Notes under the pieces: model-generated | Databases searched by the model: none | The model's input: only the letters and a program-made list of their open reading frames with translations | What the model was told of the DNA's origin: nothing | Position numbers and translations under genes: made by a program | In this document: positions 36,029-45,119 of the stretch, in pieces | Layout of the letters: each line of letters opens with the position of its first letter | How positions within the stretch are numbered: the first letter of the stretch is position 1 | Assembly: GCF_001665835.1 (NCBI RefSeq) | Contig: NZ_LZSX01000090.1 | Span: 1 to 62,037, forward strand | Source of the DNA: Mycobacterium colombiense | GTDB taxonomy: Bacteria > Actinomycetota > Actinomycetes > Mycobacteriales > Mycobacteriaceae | Length of the DNA stretch: 62,037 nt | Reading direction: 5' to 3'

Positions 36029-36171
36029 GAGTCCTCCTAAATCAAAGCAAGTAGCGGTCAGAGGTATGGATGCGGCGTGGCGCAGAAACTGGGCGGCCAT
36101 GGCGCGCCCATTTTGGGGCGCGGCCGGTGTCTGTATAGGTAAACAAGACAAAGGAAGCGAAGTGGTAGGTG

Positions 36172-37176
36172 ATGGCAACCGAATTGATAGCCAGGGCGCG
36201 GGGCGGCGATGGGGAGGCGTTCCAGCGCTTGACGGAGCCGCACCGCCGCGAGCTTTTGGTGCACTGCTACCGGATGCTCGGGTCGTTGCAAGACGCCGAG
36301 GACGCGCTGCAGGACACGCTGCTGTCGGCCTGGCAGAGCATCGACGGGTTCGAGGGACGCGCCTCGATCCGCACCTGGCTTTACCGCATCGCCACCAACC
36401 GCTGCCTCAACACCCTGCGCATGAAAAGTCGACGCCCGGCCAAGGCGTGGAACGTGCCGGAGAATAATCCGCCGGAGCCCACCCGACTCGGCGAAATCAC
36501 CTGGCTTGAGCCATATCCTGACGCTCTCCTTGAAGGCGCGCTGCATGCACCGCCGGGACCGGAAGCACGCTACGAGCAAACCGAGGCCATCTCACTGGCG
36601 TTCGTAACCGCGCTCAATGTGCTGCCGGCCCGCCAGCGCGCAGTGCTCATCCTGCGCGAAGTGCTCGGCTACCACGCCGGCGAAGTCGCCGAAATGCTGG
36701 ACAGCACAGTCGAATCAGTGAACAGCGCGCTGAAGCGCGCCCGCTCCGGCCTACAGCGTCACCTCGCAGAACACGAAGCCGAAGCGCCCCCCGCTCCCGA
36801 CTCACCAGCCGAACAAGCGCTGGTGACGAAATTCGTCCGCGCCTACCAGGACGGCGACGTTGACGCCCTCGTCACCCTGCTCACCGACGACGTCCGGGTC
36901 TCCATGCCGCCGATTCCCCTTGAATACCACGGCCGTGACGTCGTGGCTCGCTTCTACGCCAGCATCTTTCACACAACCCGCGCATATCACCTCATTCCCA
37001 CCCGCGCCAACGGCCAACCCGCCTTCGGCGCCTACCTCCGCGCTCGCCACGGCAATGTCCAGCGCGGGGCGGGGCTGCTCGTGCTGACCCTCACGGGCGG
37101 CCGCATCAGCGCACTCACCCGTTTCGACAACGACCTGCTGCCGCACTGGGGACTCCCACGCTCACTGCCGAACTGA
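36172..37176 (+). CDS. ECF sigma factor with C-terminal SnoaL-like domain
   Basis: The 334-residue protein has sigma region 2 (LLVHCYRMLGSLQDAEDALQ, IRTWLYRIATNRCLNTLR) and region 4 (LPARQRAVLILREVLGYHAG onward), then a SnoaL/NTF2 domain from about residue 220 to the end. This is the SigG/SigX5 (TIGR02960) arrangement, in which the C-terminal domain regulates activity in place of a separate anti-sigma factor. No anti-sigma gene is adjacent, consistent with that. ATG 36172 sits one codon after GTG 36169. Confidence 0.93.
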   Translation: MATELIARARGGDGEAFQRLTEPHRRELLVHCYRMLGSLQDAEDALQDTLLSAWQSIDGFEGRASIRTWLYRIATNRCLNTLRMKSRRPAKAWNVPENNPPEPTRLGEITWLEPYPDALLEGALHAPPGPEARYEQTEAISLAFVTALNVLPARQRAVLILREVLGYHAGEVAEMLDSTVESVNSALKRARSGLQRHLAEHEAEAPPAPDSPAEQALVTKFVRAYQDGDVDALVTLLTDDVRVSMPPIPLEYHGRDVVARFYASIFHTTRAYHLIPTRANGQPAFGAYLRARHGNVQRGAGLLVLTLTGGRISALTRFDNDLLPHWGLPRSLPN

Positions 37177-37187
37177 TCGGGCCCTGA

Positions 37188-37592
37188 TCACGGCGTTCCT
37201 GAGCACATGAAGGGAAATCCGCACCACGGCTTCCGCGTCGCCTCGGGCGGCGGTGGGCCGCCTTCCCAAATACCCGGGGCGGCGTTTCCGTGCCCCCAGA
37301 CGACGCCGTACCAGATGTGGCATTGACTCGCGTCCCAGTTGACCTGCGTCCCCGGACATCCGCGGCCGGTCTGGGGGTGCAGCCCGGTCTTCTGGTCTTC
37401 TGGGCAACAGGTGTAGGGCCCGCTGGCACCGGGCGGCACCGGCCCGTCTTGTGCCAGCAGGCCAGGCGTCTCCGGCATCGTGTCGGGCTGGGCCTGGGCA
37501 CTGCCCAGCGCGAGCCCCATTCCGGCCGCCGCGAGGCTCCCCGACAACAGGGCTGCGCCAACAACCTTCTTCAGGGTTCGGGGAGCGTCCAC
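37188..37592 (-). CDS. Small secreted cysteine-containing protein
   Basis: The 134-residue product has a signal peptide (GAALLSGSLAAAGMGLALGS, cleavage after AQA near residue 35). The mature protein contains CCPEDQKTGLHPQTGRGCPG, WDASQCHIWYGV and a C-terminal PWCGFPFMC, with several cysteines. I do not recognise a domain. GTG 37592 follows AAAGGA. It lies 122 bp downstream of jetC, in the place where jetD would be expected, but has nothing in common with JetD. Confidence 0.82.
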   Translation of the reverse strand: MDAPRTLKKVVGAALLSGSLAAAGMGLALGSAQAQPDTMPETPGLLAQDGPVPPGASGPYTCCPEDQKTGLHPQTGRGCPGTQVNWDASQCHIWYGVVWGHGNAAPGIWEGGPPPPEATRKPWCGFPFMCSGTP

Positions 37593-37714
37593 AGCATTGT
37601 CCTTTCGCTGCTACCTGGCATCTAACGCCGAAAGCTCGCGAAAGTCTTACGTTTTTGCTCGGCTACCGATCCCAAACAGGTGCTCGCGGTCGGTGCTCCG
37701 TCTCGGCGAAGGCG

Positions 37715-40700
37715 TTACACCCCGGCGGGGACCAACGCGGCCGACGTCCGCATCTCGTGCCGGAGCGCGGTGAAGTCCGTGATCGTCTTGGTGCTCACGG
37801 TCGCCACCGGGCGGGAGTTGCGGCCGGTGGCTTCGCGCTTGGACACCATCACCACGCTGTCGATGTAGGGCTGAATGGTGGTGGCGTTCTGCACGGTCGC
37901 CACGATCACCAGTTGGAAGCCGAACTTGCGGAACGCCTGCAGAGCCTGCTGCGCGAACTGTGGGTCGGACTTGGAAAACGCCTCATCGAGCATCAGCTGG
38001 GCGAAAACCGGTTTGTTGTCCGCACTTTCGGGGTTGGCCAGGTTGAAGCTCAGCGCACCGGCGAGGCAGAAAGCCATCAGCTTCTCCTGCTCGCCACCCG
38101 AGTTGTCGCCGGCGTTGCTGTGGCTGCGGATCAGTTCATCGCTGCTGACGTCCCATTCGGCGCAGTCGAAGGTGAACCGGTTGCGCACGTCGAGGGCGTC
38201 GCGGGTCCAGGCCTTGTCTTCCGGGGCGGTCGACGCCAATCGGTTGCGCAGCCGCAAGATGTCGGCGTACTGGTCCAGGATGGCCTGCTTGTCGCCGAGG
38301 CCGACCTCGGCGATGCGCCGTGAGATGGCCCGCACGATCTCGGTGAGTTCGGCGACCGCGGTCAGGCTGCGCGAGGTGGCGCGCAGGGTGAGCCGGGTGC
38401 CGCGGTTGAATTCCACCGCCCCCAGGCCGGTGTTGACCCGTTCGATCTGCTCGCTGATTCGCCGGGTCTCCTGCTCGGCCACCCGGTGCAGGGTCAGGAT
38501 GGCGTCGGGCGCCTGCTCGGTGACCAGGCGCATCATGCGCTCGTAGGCCTCGGGCAGTTCCCGCTCATCGATATGACGGCACAACGCGACGTAATCGTGC
38601 ACGCGCTCGTCGAACACGTCGCTGTCGTTGGGGATCGCGTCGGGGAACGCGGTGTCGAACGTGTTGAGAATGCGCGCGAGCTCATCGTATGAGCGCCTGC
38701 GGCTTTCGCGCAGTTGCTCGCGTTCGCGCCGGATCGCGGTAAAGACCGCGTCGCGGTGCGGTTCCGGGTTGAGCATGTCGAGGGCAACCGGCACATCGGC
38801 GGCGTAGCGGTTCAGCAGGTCGGTCAGCGGCTCGGACACGAATGCCGGAGCGAGCCGTTCTTGCAACTCGAGCAGCTGGGTGCGGCGCCGGTCGAGATCG
38901 TCGCGGCGGGTCTGGATGGCGCCGCGGCGGGTCATCAGGGCCTGGATCTGTTCCCAGCACTCCTCGGCGCGGGCCGTGAGCGCCTCGATATCGGGGTTGT
39001 CGGCCAGCAGCAGCTCGAACTGCTCGCGCAGCCGGTCGGCGTGCCCGTCGGCGGTCTCGGCGTCGACGTGGGTCCACTGCTCGAACTGATCGCAGATGGC
39101 CTTGAACGCCGCGGCCCGGTCCCGCCACTGCTGGCGCTCGGCGGCGATCTCGTCGGCGACGCTGCGGGCCCGGCGGAACGCCTCTTCGGCGTTGGCGAGA
39201 TCCACCGTCAGCGCGTCGACCTTGGCGGCGACATCGCCCTGGTAGATGTAGTCGGCCTGCTTGAGCGGCCGTCGGTCGTCCTTGATGGCCAGGCGCTCGG
39301 AGTCCTTGTACAGGCCGGTGTCGGTGACGGCGCGCCGGAACCGGGAGAACACATCGGGGGTGTCGACGCAGATGTGATCACCGGCGGCGGCGATGACGTC
39401 GGCAGCCTCGGCGGCGCAGTCATGGGTCGGGTCGACCACGAACAGCTTGCCCGCCAACGTGTTCGGCTCGGCCTCGGCGACCTCCGCGCCGACGAACCGG
39501 GCGCGGACGTGGTGCAGCTGCAGTCGCCCGCCCATGTTGGTCTCGTTGACGAACCGCAGCACCGCCGCGTAGTGGCTGTCGGGGACGAGCAGCCGCAGAC
39601 CAACACCGCGAAGCACCTTTTCGACAGCGACGCGCCACCGGCTCTGCTCGGGCCGCAGATCCATCAGCTCGGCGATATAGGGCAGCTCACCGGGATCGAG
39701 ACCCACAGCTGCGCAAATGTGTTCGCGCATGGTGAGCGCGAACTCCGGCAGCGCCGAGCCGACGCGCTCGACGCGTTTGAGTTCCTTGGCGGCGTCGTCG
39801 CGCGCGATGCGGGCGACCTTCTGGGAGTACTCAGCATCGGTCGAGGCTTCCCGGCCGCGATCCAGTCTGGCCAGCAGCTCGGTGGCACGCGTGCTGAGTT
39901 CCTCGCGCAGATTCCAGAATTCGTCGGCGGTGTCCGGGATGTCGAGACCGTGTGTGTTGAGCATGGATTCGTACGCGCTGCGCCGGCGCGACACCTGCTC
40001 GGCGTGCGCCTCGGCGGCGGCCACCTGCGACTGCAGCGGCCCCAGGCTGGCGCTGGATCCGCTGATCTGTGCGTTCAGCGAATCACCCTCGGCCTTGGCA
40101 AGATTGAGCTGGCGGGTGACGTCTTCGTATTCGTTGCCGAGCTGATCGATGGTGGCGTCCAGCGATTCGATCTGCCCGGGGCACTGCGCGAGCCGGACGT
40201 GATCGGTGTAGGCGCGGACCATCGGCTGGTCGACGAGGTCGATGATGCCCAGGTCGGAGGACTCCGAGGCGTAGCGCTGCTGGATCTTTTCGATGTCGCC
40301 GAGGATCTTGCGTTTGCGTTGCGCGACGGCCAGCAGTTCACGGGCGTCGACCAAGGGGTCGATCTGCTTGAGAGCTTCGGGCAACCGGCTCAGGCTGCTG
40401 GGCTCGTCGAGCATGAACTCCCGGACGAATTGCTCAAGCCCACCAACGCTTTTCAGCGATTTGGCCTTGCCGAGCAGCTGCTGCGCGGCGTCGGAGGCAC
40501 GGATGCCGATGGTGGCGTACAGCTGGGCGAGGTACTGCGATTCCACCTTGGTGGAGAACCGCCAGTCGTCTTTGAACACCGCGGCGTCGAAGCGCCCCGT
40601 GGCCCAGCGGTTGCAGACGTTCTCGATATCGCGGTCGCCGTCGGCCAGCACGAACCGGCTCGAGGAGTCCGACCGAGATTCGCCGGTGAGCCACTTGAGC

Positions 40701-41077
40701 ACCAGGCCGGTGACGGTGCGGCCGGTGTTGCTGCGGTACGTGACGGCGATCGCCGACCACGCGGTGCCGTCGCCGCGCAGGTACATGACCTTGCTGGTGC
40801 CGGCATCGCTGCGCTGGCCCCAGGCGCCGCGGACGTATTTATCGACGGTCCGCCGGCCCGCGCTCGACCCGGCGGCGGTGTTGTCGCCGGAGGCGTTGAA
40901 GTTACGCCGGTTGAACGGCAGGAAGCCGAGCGAAATGGCATCCAGCAGTGAAGATTTCCCGCTGCCGGAGGCGCCGGCGATCAGTGCGCCGCCTTCACTG
41001 AACGGGATGGAATGATACCCGTCGAAGACACCCCAGTTGATGACCTGCAGGCGCGACAAGTGGAACTGTTCAGTCAT
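37715..41077 (-). CDS. jetC: JetC, SMC-like ATPase of a Wadjet (type I) system
   Basis: This 1120-residue protein has the SMC/SbcC head-coil-head design. The Walker A motif GASGSGKSS is at about residues 34-42, long charged coiled coils fill roughly 280-480 and 620-900, the ABC signature SGGEQ is at 993-997, and Walker B LMLDEAF ends at residue 1034. In Wadjet, JetC with JetA (kleisin-like) and JetB forms a motor that extrudes DNA loops and senses small circular plasmids. The start overlaps the jetB stop by 8 bp. Confidence 0.93.
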   Translation of the reverse strand: MTEQFHLSRLQVINWGVFDGYHSIPFSEGGALIAGASGSGKSSLLDAISLGFLPFNRRNFNASGDNTAAGSSAGRRTVDKYVRGAWGQRSDAGTSKVMYLRGDGTAWSAIAVTYRSNTGRTVTGLVLKWLTGESRSDSSSRFVLADGDRDIENVCNRWATGRFDAAVFKDDWRFSTKVESQYLAQLYATIGIRASDAAQQLLGKAKSLKSVGGLEQFVREFMLDEPSSLSRLPEALKQIDPLVDARELLAVAQRKRKILGDIEKIQQRYASESSDLGIIDLVDQPMVRAYTDHVRLAQCPGQIESLDATIDQLGNEYEDVTRQLNLAKAEGDSLNAQISGSSASLGPLQSQVAAAEAHAEQVSRRRSAYESMLNTHGLDIPDTADEFWNLREELSTRATELLARLDRGREASTDAEYSQKVARIARDDAAKELKRVERVGSALPEFALTMREHICAAVGLDPGELPYIAELMDLRPEQSRWRVAVEKVLRGVGLRLLVPDSHYAAVLRFVNETNMGGRLQLHHVRARFVGAEVAEAEPNTLAGKLFVVDPTHDCAAEAADVIAAAGDHICVDTPDVFSRFRRAVTDTGLYKDSERLAIKDDRRPLKQADYIYQGDVAAKVDALTVDLANAEEAFRRARSVADEIAAERQQWRDRAAAFKAICDQFEQWTHVDAETADGHADRLREQFELLLADNPDIEALTARAEECWEQIQALMTRRGAIQTRRDDLDRRRTQLLELQERLAPAFVSEPLTDLLNRYAADVPVALDMLNPEPHRDAVFTAIRREREQLRESRRRSYDELARILNTFDTAFPDAIPNDSDVFDERVHDYVALCRHIDERELPEAYERMMRLVTEQAPDAILTLHRVAEQETRRISEQIERVNTGLGAVEFNRGTRLTLRATSRSLTAVAELTEIVRAISRRIAEVGLGDKQAILDQYADILRLRNRLASTAPEDKAWTRDALDVRNRFTFDCAEWDVSSDELIRSHSNAGDNSGGEQEKLMAFCLAGALSFNLANPESADNKPVFAQLMLDEAFSKSDPQFAQQALQAFRKFGFQLVIVATVQNATTIQPYIDSVVMVSKREATGRNSRPVATVSTKTITDFTALRHEMRTSAALVPAGV

Positions 41078-41792
41078 CCTCGCGTTCCTCCTCGTCGTCG
41101 AGACCCTGCTCCTCGGGAACGCCGCCGCCCAGAAGGATCTCGAACTGCCGCTGCAGCTCGGTGATCACCGAGGCCGTCATGACGGCGTTGATGACCGGGC
41201 TCACGGTGTAGCTGTCCTCGTCGTCGCGGGTCTTGCGCAAGATCTCCAGAGACGCCAGCCGCGCGATGGCCCCGTCGATGCGCGCGGTGAACGTGACGGC
41301 GTCGCGGTCGACATCGTTGAGCACGCCGGAGAACAGCCCGTGCATTTCGTCGCGGCTGATCACGACGGCCTGATCACCCGAGGCGCGCATCATCTGGGCC
41401 AGATGGAGCGCCAGGATCGAGTCGTAGGTGCCCAGCGGCTCACGGCGCAAAAGCTTTACGCCCCGGGCGGATTCGTAGCGAGCCTGCTCGACGAACGCGA
41501 CGTCAGCGCCCTCGACGACGCGCAGCAGAAGATCCAGTTCGGAGAGTCTGACCGACAGTTGGGCGCGGTACTCCAGCACCCAGGTGTAGACGTCGCGATC
41601 GGCTTCGGCACTGATGTAGCGGCGCGTCAGCAGCTGTTGCAGCGCCCAGCAGGCCCGGTCGGGCAGCTCGGATACGTCGCCGTCGAACCGGGGTCGGCGC
41701 TGGTGCGGGGCGCGGGCCGTCTGGTCGACCTGGGGGAGTGCGGAGAACCCGCTATAGTCCGTGGTCTCTTTAAAGGTCTCTTCGACGGTCAC
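41070..41792 (-). CDS. jetB: JetB, DUF4194 Wadjet subunit
   Basis: The 240-residue protein matches DUF4194: winged-helix-like LPDRACWALQQLLTRRYISA, DRDVYTWVLEYRAQLSVRLS and LLRREPLGTYDSILALHL, with an acidic tail. JetB is the KITE-type partner bridging the motor. GTG 41792 overlaps the jetA stop as GTGA, and its own 3' end overlaps jetC. The strict overlaps imply stoichiometric, coupled expression. Confidence 0.92.
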   Translation of the reverse strand: MTVEETFKETTDYSGFSALPQVDQTARAPHQRRPRFDGDVSELPDRACWALQQLLTRRYISAEADRDVYTWVLEYRAQLSVRLSELDLLLRVVEGADVAFVEQARYESARGVKLLRREPLGTYDSILALHLAQMMRASGDQAVVISRDEMHGLFSGVLNDVDRDAVTFTARIDGAIARLASLEILRKTRDDEDSYTVSPVINAVMTASVITELQRQFEILLGGGVPEEQGLDDEEEREDD

Positions 41793-43267
41793 GCGGTAGC
41801 CCCGAGCAGGGTGGAAACCGGTTCGGTGAACATCAAGTGCGGCACCTCCATTTCGCGATCGCGCCCGTCCAGGGACTGAAAGCGGACCGTGACCGACTCG
41901 GAACCCCGTGTGGAGTCCGGTTGTTTGAGCGCCCAGGACCACAGCACGATGACGTGGCCGAGGTAGGCCGAATCGAGCATCGCGACCGCATCCGGGAGCG
42001 ACAGTTTCGCCCCGGAACTGATTGCGGTGTTGATCATCTCCGACATCGCGGGTGCGTCGACCTGGGTGGTGAGCGCTGTGAAGCTGGTCAGGTCGACCTC
42101 GCCCTCGGCGACCTGAGCGGGCTTCGGGTTGGACAGGTCGCCGATCCGGAAGCTCAGCGCGCCAACCGAACTGAACGCGTGGCGGGCCAGGGGGAGTTCG
42201 ATGTCCAGCCGGGAGTCGGTCAACGACGCCTTGAGCAGGTTGCGGGCGGCGCCGATTGCCTCGTTGAGCTGACGGGCCACGCCGCGACTCTGTTCGAGGG
42301 TGCCGAACGCGGTGAACCGTTTGACGCGCTGCGCGCAGCGCTGCTGGATGCGCTCCACCTCGTCGATCTGATGGCCGACCAGTTCGAAGAAGCCGGCCAT
42401 CACCTTGCGCAGGGCGGGGTCGAGGGCGGGGAGGGCATCGGCGACGGCGACGACGTCGGCTTCGAACTCGGCGCGCTGGTCGGGGTCGTTGATCATCCGC
42501 AGGAACGCGCGGTGCGAGTCGCGGCCCTGGGAGTCCCAGGCGGCCTCGTAGTCGGCGTACATGCGTCGCTGCCGGTCGCGGTATTCGATGTTGCTGTCGA
42601 TCGGCTCGTCGAGGGCAGCGGTGGCTCGTTCGATCATGGTCCCGTACTGGCCGATGTCGGTGATCAGGCGTTCCATCTGCAGGGCGATGGCGTGGGCTTC
42701 GTCGTAGGCATCGGTGAGGTCGGCGTCGTGGCTGCGCTCACCCGGGCTGATGTTTTGGTCCAGGGCATCGAGTTCGGTTTGTAGAGCGGCGATTTCGGCT
42801 GCTATGCCGGTGCGGATGCGGTCGGGGTCATTGCCGACGCGCAGCGCGACCTGTTTGAGGCGGGATGCGATGCCGTTGATCGAGCCGCCGGTGGCGATGG
42901 TGTCCTGCCGGCGCATGCCGCGCAGGAAGTCGAGCGCCCGGCGCGCCTCCTGGGTCAGGTAACACAGGTTGCGTTCGACGCCGGAGCGCTGGTCGGCGAC
43001 GCGGTGCAGCCAGCCCTGGCTGGCCCAGGACTTGATCAGGGCCAGGCCCGACTGCTCGCCGGCCTGGTCGAGCGCGGCGAGGTCGCGCTCGAGCCGTACG
43101 ACAAGGTCGGTCTCGGGGACCACGCCGCCGCTGAGCTGGCGCTCCATCAGGGTGGCATAGAGGTTCAGGTTCAGTGTGGCCAGCAGGCGGACCGTCGGCG
43201 AGCCCTGAAGGCCACGATTGAATTCGAGCAGGTCGGCAGGCGACAGCGTGGTGTCGTCGTCCAGCAC
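41789..43267 (-). CDS. jetA: JetA, DUF3375 Wadjet subunit
   Basis: The 492-residue protein fits DUF3375: PADLLEFNRGLQGSPTVRLL at the N-terminus, WASQGWLHRVADQRSGVERN, LTQEARRALDFLRGM and a helical middle, with a C-terminal winged-helix region. JetA is the kleisin subunit of the JetABC motor. GTG 43267 is preceded by GGAGGG. It is the first gene of the operon. The usual fourth gene jetD (DUF3322/DUF2220, a Toprim nuclease) is absent downstream and upstream. Confidence 0.92.
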   Translation of the reverse strand: MLDDDTTLSPADLLEFNRGLQGSPTVRLLATLNLNLYATLMERQLSGGVVPETDLVVRLERDLAALDQAGEQSGLALIKSWASQGWLHRVADQRSGVERNLCYLTQEARRALDFLRGMRRQDTIATGGSINGIASRLKQVALRVGNDPDRIRTGIAAEIAALQTELDALDQNISPGERSHDADLTDAYDEAHAIALQMERLITDIGQYGTMIERATAALDEPIDSNIEYRDRQRRMYADYEAAWDSQGRDSHRAFLRMINDPDQRAEFEADVVAVADALPALDPALRKVMAGFFELVGHQIDEVERIQQRCAQRVKRFTAFGTLEQSRGVARQLNEAIGAARNLLKASLTDSRLDIELPLARHAFSSVGALSFRIGDLSNPKPAQVAEGEVDLTSFTALTTQVDAPAMSEMINTAISSGAKLSLPDAVAMLDSAYLGHVIVLWSWALKQPDSTRGSESVTVRFQSLDGRDREMEVPHLMFTEPVSTLLGATA

Positions 43268-43472
43268 ATGCCCTCCGTCTCGATCGATCGCGTCTCGGAC
43301 GATCCAAGATATGGCACGGGGCCGACAATCGGTGCCCAGCGGGTGGGGTGTCGGGGGATGGTTTGGGCTAGTCGGCCCCAGTGGTCTCAGGCATCGCTCG
43401 AGTCCCGTAGTCACCGGCGAAAGCCGGACGAACGCTTGATCGGCACCGCGGAAACGGCGAGCCCTTCTCGCC

Positions 43473-43721
43473 TTGACGACACACCTGGTTGCCAAAGCGT
43501 TATTGCTGGGCTTTCTCATTGTGGGCTGCGGCGTCCTCACTGTGACTTACGTGCGCAGGCGTCGCGCCGGCGTGCAGCCATGGAGAAACCCTTACGCCTC
43601 ACCGTATCTCGACATATATCGCGGCGGACTGCCTCCGATACCGCCGCCGCCCTCATCTGCCTACGAGCGGCCCGCTGACGGCGAGTATTCCTCGCGCGAT
43701 CCCGACTGGGGTGCCAGTTAG
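43473..43721 (+). CDS. Small single-pass membrane protein
   Basis: The 82-residue product has one membrane span (AKALLLGFLIVGCGVLTVTY) followed by RRRR, predicting a cytoplasmic tail rich in proline (GGLPPIPPPPSS). TTG 43473 starts it, with a weak site. It points away from jetA, 205 bp away, and its stop overlaps that of the convergent lipoprotein gene. Function unknown; supported mainly by its membrane-protein shape. Confidence 0.5.
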   Translation: MTTHLVAKALLLGFLIVGCGVLTVTYVRRRRAGVQPWRNPYASPYLDIYRGGLPPIPPPPSSAYERPADGEYSSRDPDWGAS

Positions 43722-44167
43722 CCCCAGTAGGCGAAGTCGCATGTGGGCCGCGGTTCACTCTTGAGGGATACCACCTTGTCGCCATCCATGATGATCGTGC
43801 AGATGAGGGCGTCGTCCCCGCCGTCGGCGGTTACCTGCGACTCCAGTTGGTTGTAGACGGGGTACTGCTTTTCCCACGGCAGCGGCGCATCGGTCTCGGT
43901 CTGTTCTGGGCCTCCGTTGATCCGGTAACGGATCGTAACCGGGCCGCTGCCACCACTGACCTTCATTACCGCCGTACCGACTGGCTGACCGGTGGGCGCC
44001 GCGGACGTTGGCGTCGGTGGTGCCGACGAGGCTATCTGTGAGGTGGTACCCACACCGCTGGTGGTGTGTACTGCCTGTCCGGAGGTGCTCTTGGTGCATG
44101 CCGTCGCGGCAACGCCAGCCGCTGCGATGCTGATGGTCACTGCGACGGCACAACGACACGAGCGCAT
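43718..44167 (-). CDS. Putative lipoprotein
   Basis: The 149-residue protein has a signal sequence (AVAVTISIAAAGVAATAC) ending in a lipobox-like cysteine at about residue 24, then a low-complexity S/T/P linker and a compact domain (TAVMKVSGGSGPVTIRYRIN, ALICTIIMDGDKVVS) like MmpS-type or LppX-adjacent cell-envelope proteins. The role is unknown. ATG 44167 is chosen over TTG 44185. Confidence 0.8.
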   Translation of the reverse strand: MRSCRCAVAVTISIAAAGVAATACTKSTSGQAVHTTSGVGTTSQIASSAPPTPTSAAPTGQPVGTAVMKVSGGSGPVTIRYRINGGPEQTETDAPLPWEKQYPVYNQLESQVTADGGDDALICTIIMDGDKVVSLKSEPRPTCDFAYWG

Positions 44168-44285
44168 GCCCAAAGTCGGGAGCAAACCGTGCCGACAATG
44201 ATCCAGATCGCGCCCGTGGTCACACGCTGATGCCCTACTTCGTCATGAAATGAGGAAGAGAAGAATTTTGTCGGAGGGCGCAACG

Positions 44286-45095
44286 ATGGATCGCTTGAAT
44301 ATGGTGGTGCGGATCTACTTGATCGCCGTGACAGCAGTTACGGCGGTCGTCACCGCAGGGATTGGGATCTGGTGTCTGATCGGGCCGAAGTCATTCGCCC
44401 ATGCGGTGGGGTTCGAAGCGCACCGGCACTTCTTACATGACGTGGGTGCATTCCAGCTGGGTCTGGGCGTCATCCTGCTTCTCGCACTGATTTGGTCCGA
44501 CGCGTTGGCTACCGCGCTCGCCGGATTCATCGTGGCCAACACCGTGCACACGCTCAATCACGTTGTAGACCTCGACGTGGGTGGTTCTGCCGCGCAAGCG
44601 TGGGCCCTCGGTGCCGTGTCTGTGGCGTTGATACTGGCATTCGTGTTGCGGCTGCGTCAACTCGGCTATGTGCTGGGAACCGTTGGCACGGCAGCCGATT
44701 CGGCACTAGCACCGTTCGTGCGACAGAAGACCATCTCGCTCACCACCTTTCGTAAGAACGGCGACCCCGGGTCTAGTCCGGTCAGCATCGTGGTGGACGG
44801 CGATCGCGCCTATTTTCGGAGTTTTGAGCGGGCGGTCAAAGTGCGCCGGATTCGGCGCAATCCCAGGATCGAATTCGCGGCGGCAACGGCATCCGGCAAA
44901 CTGACGGGCCCAGCGCTGTGCGGCACCGTACGTCTGTTGGATGGAGCTGAATACTCAAAAGCAGGGCATCTGCTGCGGCAAAAGTATCCGATCCTCCACG
45001 GCTTGTTGGTGCCGCTGGCGCACCGGCTCATGCGGTCCAAGTATGGCCGCACCGTACACGTCGAGTTGACGCCGGCATCCGAGTTCGCCCGCTAG
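44286..45095 (+). CDS. Membrane protein fused to a PPOX-type F420-dependent domain
   Basis: The 269-residue protein joins about four membrane segments (residues 5-130, such as IYLIAVTAVTAVVTAGIGIW and LGLGVILLLALIWSD) to a cytoplasmic PPOX-like barrel (residues 140-265: KTISLTTFRKNGDPGSSPVS, DGDRAYFRSFERAVKVRRIR). The barrel resembles mycobacterial F420-dependent oxidoreductases, which are normally soluble. ATG 44286 has GGAGGG upstream. The start is divergent from the lipoprotein gene. Substrate unknown; electron flow to a membrane partner is speculative. Confidence 0.85.
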   Translation: MDRLNMVVRIYLIAVTAVTAVVTAGIGIWCLIGPKSFAHAVGFEAHRHFLHDVGAFQLGLGVILLLALIWSDALATALAGFIVANTVHTLNHVVDLDVGGSAAQAWALGAVSVALILAFVLRLRQLGYVLGTVGTAADSALAPFVRQKTISLTTFRKNGDPGSSPVSIVVDGDRAYFRSFERAVKVRRIRRNPRIEFAAATASGKLTGPALCGTVRLLDGAEYSKAGHLLRQKYPILHGLLVPLAHRLMRSKYGRTVHVELTPASEFAR

Positions 45096-45119
45096 CAGAC
45101 GACGTCCGGCCTATGCCGA

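Noticed and set aside
37188..37592. Gene after jetC considered as jetD
   Set aside because: It is a 134-residue signal-peptide protein; JetD is a cytoplasmic protein of about 400 residues.
38714..40951. Long open frame (745 codons) antisense to jetC
   Set aside because: It is the high-GC mirror of the jetC coding frame; its sequence lacks domains and the jetC frame has clear SMC motifs.
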